Position numbers and translations under genes: made by a program. DNA of 64,000 nt from JANWHQ01 sp963775275. Lineage in GTDB: Bacteria > Pseudomonadota > Alphaproteobacteria > Caulobacterales > Caulobacteraceae. Every line of letters begins with the position of its first letter. Position 1 is the stretch's first letter. The DNA is taken from contig CAVZII010000004.1 of assembly GCA_963775275.1 (NCBI GenBank), positions 226,617-290,616 of the forward strand. The letters are read 5' to 3'. Under the pieces are notes generated by a model, which saw nothing but the letters and a program-made list of their open reading frames with translations, ran no database searches and was not told the origin of the DNA. Positions 61,361 through 64,000 of this stretch are shown here, piece after piece.

Positions 61361-61648
61361 ATGGGGAGCCAAGGTGCGCCGACGCGTTGCATCCTATTCG
61401 CTCAAGCTGGCGCGGCGCCGGGGCGCGAAACCATCGAGATCGCGGACGGAGCGCTGGGCCGCCGCTGGCCGAGGACGCCGGCGGGCGATCCGGCGGCGGC
61501 CAGGGACGCGCTCCTCGGCGCCAAGCTCAGGATCATCGAGGCGCGGGTGCAGCGGGCGCTGAAGCTCGCGCCCAGGAGCCTGGTCCGGCGCGACGGCGTC
61601 GGCGAGGACGCCATGAGCTGGGAGAAGGCGATCGGGGAGCTGGAATGA
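61361..61648 (+). CDS. Possible hypothetical protein, 95 residues
   Basis: The second half of this frame reads like protein: AAARDALLGAKLRIIEARVQRALKLAPRSLVRRDGVGEDAMSWEKAIGELE, a basic helix ending in an acidic tail. The start is uncertain. GGGGAG (61362-61367) fits a GTG at 61374 in another frame (MRRRVASYSLKLARRRG), which would need a shift near 61420 to join. No family recognised. It is convergent with the membrane protein gene, with only a few bases between the stops. Confidence 0.35.
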   Translation: MGSQGAPTRCILFAQAGAAPGRETIEIADGALGRRWPRTPAGDPAAARDALLGAKLRIIEARVQRALKLAPRSLVRRDGVGEDAMSWEKAIGELE

Positions 61649-61651
61649 GCC

Positions 61652-62164
61652 TTATGCCCGGTCTGGGCGGGGCGCGAGCCAGGTGACGAGGTCCCAGGCG
61701 TTGCGGATGGCCGTCAGGAGCAGCAGCAGCAGGGCGAGCGCGACGGCGTCGGGAGCATGGGCCGTCTGGTGGAAGACCTTGAGCGCGGCGGCGGCGAGGC
61801 CGGCGTAGATCAGGGCCGGCGCGGCGCCATAGCACCAGAAGTCGGACCAGTGGGGCTCGTCGCCGCTCGGCCGCCGCGGGATGAGGATCATCACGCGAAC
61901 CGCGTGAGCGAAGCCGCAAAGGGCGAGGACGCCGAAGAGCGCCGCCTGGACGAGCGGAAGCTGACGTGGCGCGAGCGCGACGCCCGAGCCGGCCAGCACC
62001 ACGGCGAAGTGGAAGAGGACCGGCGTCATGTAAACACTGGTTCCGCGCAGGGCCCTGGACCGCTCCATGCCGGCCGTCAGGGTGACGACCACGAACAGGA
62101 GCCCGATCAAGGCGCCGGCCGCGCCGCCCAGCAGCAGATAGTAGCTGTCCCAGCCCTCGAACAT
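61652..62164 (-). CDS. Four- to five-helix membrane protein, unknown
   Basis: 170 residues. Hydrophobic segments: YYLLLGGAAGALIGLLFVVVTL, YMTPVLFHFAVVLAGSGVAL, LVQAALFGVLALCGFAHAVRVMI, WCYGAAPALIYAGLAAAALKV and AVALALLLLLLTAIRNAWDLVTWL. A short cytoplasmic-type loop (PRRPSGDEPHWSD) lies in the middle. The start GWDSYYLLLGGAAGALIGLLFV is the usual opening of a small uncharacterised family of inner-membrane proteins. No catalytic motif. Confidence 0.75.
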   Translation of the reverse strand: MFEGWDSYYLLLGGAAGALIGLLFVVVTLTAGMERSRALRGTSVYMTPVLFHFAVVLAGSGVALAPRQLPLVQAALFGVLALCGFAHAVRVMILIPRRPSGDEPHWSDFWCYGAAPALIYAGLAAAALKVFHQTAHAPDAVALALLLLLLTAIRNAWDLVTWLAPRPDRA

Positions 62165-62262
62165 GATCGCGCCTCCTGCGCCCGACCTACGCCGGCTGCG
62201 CGGCCGCGTCGAGCCGCTGCAATTTGTCGACCGCCGGCCGCCGTCCTGGGGTAGGATAGCCC

Positions 62263-62505
62263 ATGGATCTGACCACCGGCGAGCTGGCGACGTTGCGGAA
62301 CCTTCTGGCCAAGTCGCAGGGCGAGAGCGTCGCCTTCGTCAGCATCGCCGACGCGAGCGCACTCACCGGCTATGGCTTGGCGGTGCGCACGCCGCAGGGC
62401 TGGGCGATCACCGACGCGGGCCGCGCCCACCTGGAAGCCGAGGGCAAGGAGGCCGGTTCCCCGGGCGAGTACGGCAACGTGCTGCGAGGACCAGGCTCGT
62501 CCTGA
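62263..62505 (+). CDS. Small hypothetical protein, 80 residues
   Basis: MDLTTGELATLRNLLAKSQGESVAFVSIADASALTGYGLAVRTPQGWAITDAGRAHLEA. The last third has the strand-turn-strand of a small winged-helix (GLAVRTPQGWAITDAGRAHL), as in the ends of many regulators. A helical start precedes it. The function is unknown; the family seems to be short and restricted to related genomes. It is divergent from the membrane protein gene to its left. Confidence 0.6.
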   Translation: MDLTTGELATLRNLLAKSQGESVAFVSIADASALTGYGLAVRTPQGWAITDAGRAHLEAEGKEAGSPGEYGNVLRGPGSS

Positions 62506-62603
62506 CCGGTCCAAGACTGCAGGCGCAGGGGCCGGGGCGATGTCGGATTTCACGCGTCCCGTTCGTCCTTCGCCCAAGAGGGTGACAGCGCGGAAGGGTG
62601 ACG

Positions 62604-62993
62604 ATGGCGGCGGGACGCGAGGCGGTCGACGCCTATCTGGCGAAGGTGGGGGCGGATCAGCGCGGGGCGCTGGAGGCGCTGCGCCGGACGATCCGTGCGG
62701 CGGTTCCGGACGCGCAGGAGTGCATCTCCTACCAGCTGCCCGCCTTCCGCCAGGACGGGGCGCTGGTGGCCTACGGCGCCTGGAAGGCGCATCTGGCGCT
62801 CTATCCGATGAGCCTGAAGACGATCGCCCGGTTCAAGGACCAGCTTGAGAGCTTCGACCTCGACAAGGGAACGATCCGGTTCGCCCCCGAGCGGCCGTTG
62901 CCCCAGGACCTGGTCGTGCGGATCGTCAAGGCGCGGGCGGCGGAGAACGCAGCGCGGAAGGCGGCGAGGCGGGCGAAGCCAAGGGCGGGCTGA
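62604..62993 (+). CDS. DUF1801 family protein
   Basis: 129 residues. LRRTIRAAVPDAQECISYQLPAFRQDGALVAYGAWKAHLALYPM is the DUF1801 (YdhG-like, sometimes called iron-chaperone-like) core, with a basic C-terminal tail (KAARRAKPRAG). A GTG at 62598 is an in-frame alternative, but GGAAGG at 62591-62596 fits the ATG at 62604 better. The biological role is unproven. Confidence 0.85.
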   Translation: MAAGREAVDAYLAKVGADQRGALEALRRTIRAAVPDAQECISYQLPAFRQDGALVAYGAWKAHLALYPMSLKTIARFKDQLESFDLDKGTIRFAPERPLPQDLVVRIVKARAAENAARKAARRAKPRAG

Positions 62994-63002
62994 CAGCGGC
63001 GG

Positions 63003-63069
63003 TCCCCTCACCCTCCCATTCGGCTCGCGCCGAACGGGCCCCTCCCTCTCCCCGCAAGCGGGGCGAGGG
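63003..63069. repeat. Intergenic repeat, half-copy of the 45240 family
   Basis: The sequence runs TCCCCTCACCCTCCCATTCGGCTCGCGCCGAACGGGCC and ends CTCTCCCCGCAAGCGGGGCGAGG. It includes the hairpins TTCGGCTCGCGCCGAA and CCCCGCAAGCGGGG. It lies between two convergent genes and may terminate both. Confidence 0.6.
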
Positions 63070-63099
63070 CATCAGTTCATAGGCTCGGGGCCGGCCGTG

Positions 63100-64000
63100 C
63101 TACTCCGCGGCCTTGGCGGTCTGTTCGGCGGCGTGCTTCTCGAGAGCGGCCTGGGTGGCGGCGCGCGAGGCGCCGGAGAAGGCCTCGCGGTTATCGCCCA
63201 GCCAGTCGTAGGAGACCTGGCGGCGGATATTCCGTCCACAGAATTTCGGCATGACCTGGCGGGCGAAGAGCTCGAAGGACTTCTTCGTGGCGTCGAAGTC
63301 CGCCCAGTTCTGGCCGAGGATCAGCATGCAGCCGAAGCCGCCGGTCTTGTCCCAGTAGCGCTCGAGCTGCTCGACCGCGTCGTCGGGCGTGCCGATCACG
63401 GCCGAGCGGTTGGCGATCATTTCCTCGATGGTCCCAAGGCCAATGGAGGCGGGGCCGAGCGGGCTGACCTGGTAGGAATAGCCCACCCACTTCTCGAACC
63501 CCCACTTCAGGTCGTCGATCGCCTGCTGGCGGGTCTCGGCGATGTGGAAAGGCGCCATCAGGCGAAGCCCGCGGCGGTCCATGTCGCGGCCCTGGGTCTT
63601 GGCCTCCTGGCAGGCGACGCCCCAGTTCACGTCCAGCGCGTCGTAGCCCTGGCGGCTGGCGGCGGTGACGCAGAGCATGCCGAGGTCGAAGCGGCCGGCG
63701 AGCTTGGCGCCGTTGGGGGTGACGGTGGAGGTGACCGCCAGCTCCGGCCGGCGGCCCTTGTGGAGCGGCAGCTGCAGGCGGGCGTTGCGGAGCTCGAACC
63801 AGTCGCTCTCGCGGGTGATCACCTCGCCGTCGAGCAGTCGGCAGATGATCTCCACCGCCTCGGCCATGCGCTCGCGCTGGGTGGAGGCGTCGATCCCCTG
63901 CATCTGGGCGTCGGAGTTGCAGGAGACCCGGGCCGAAGCCGAACATGGCGCGCCCGCGGGTCTGGTGGTCGAGCTGGAGGACGCGGCCGGCCACGTTCAG
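63100..64000 (-). CDS. LLM class flavin-dependent oxidoreductase, partial, one frameshift
   Basis: The window cuts the 5' end. The first visible piece on the minus strand (LNVAGRVLQLDHQTRGRAMFGFGPG) and the main body (SCNSDAQMQGIDASTQRERMAEAVEIICRLLDGEVITRESDWFELRNARLQLPLHKGRRPELAVTSTVTP) are in different frames; a one-base change at the CCCGGG near 63930 joins them. This is the luciferase-like monooxygenase fold that uses reduced FMN or F420. QxxGIDxxxQRERMAE and RLLDG are usual for the bacterial alkanal/nitrilotriacetate group. Substrate unknown. Confidence 0.85.

Overview
The window is very GC-rich, densely packed chromosomal DNA. Its gene families point to an alphaproteobacterium, most likely Caulobacterales (Phenylobacterium or Caulobacter-like): a TonB receptor, GMC oxidase, Baeyer-Villiger-type monooxygenase, carotenoid oxygenase, LLM oxidoreductase, RibH2 behind an FMN riboswitch, DUF4112, GFA and SRPBCC proteins. 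The taxonomic call is inference. No rRNA, tRNA, integrase or intact transposase was seen.

Layout. 0-16 kb is catabolic and housekeeping: GMC oxidase (partial), carotenoid oxygenase, a block of nested palindromes, VOC protein with a divergent TetR, ArsR plus SRPBCC operon, an esterase, a DsbA-NhaA fusion, GNAT, FMN riboswitch plus ribH, a TauD-type dioxygenase, two glycine-zipper envelope proteins, ADP-forming acyl-CoA synthetase, crotonase and SDR. 16-21 kb holds an acetate transporter, GFA protein and a three-gene operon with two tandem MoaF-like proteins. 21-25 kb is a translationally coupled DUF3604-PpiC-HupE operon. 25-36 kb carries LysR, an asd remnant, TrmH/SpoU methyltransferase, a phospholipase C-like phosphoesterase, TonB receptor, transglutaminase-like protein, flavin monooxygenase and GST.

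36-46 kb is rearranged, with several gene-poor stretches: a truncated near-identical second copy of the GST joined to a palindromic element, a TetR/hydrolase pair with two perfect operator palindromes, 92-bp direct repeats bracketing an MBL-fold/cytochrome b561/YceI segment, and a large G8-domain (CEMIP-like) secreted protein.

46.5-51.7 kb is the most interesting part. It is a compact minus-strand operon with ATGA overlaps that encodes, in order, an unknown small protein, a QueC-like enzyme, an XRE-ImmA/IrrE metallopeptidase, a PIN-domain protein and an AbiJ-related protein with a Vsr/DUF559-like nuclease end. Two TGACA-A-TGTCA operators precede it. I read it as a candidate antiphage cassette built on a QueC-like enzyme but distinct from Qat and type IV CBASS. 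52-64 kb returns to core genes: PBP1-type peptidoglycan synthase, a parDE pair between 34-bp direct repeats, methyltransferases, a Gln/Ala-repeat lipoprotein, DUF4112, FAH-family hydrolase, an orphan C5 cytosine methyltransferase and a partial LLM oxidoreductase.

At least eleven genes need a one-base frame correction or contain an in-frame stop, several of them at G or C runs. Either the assembly has residual indel errors or the genome is decaying. Coordinates of those genes span all their pieces.
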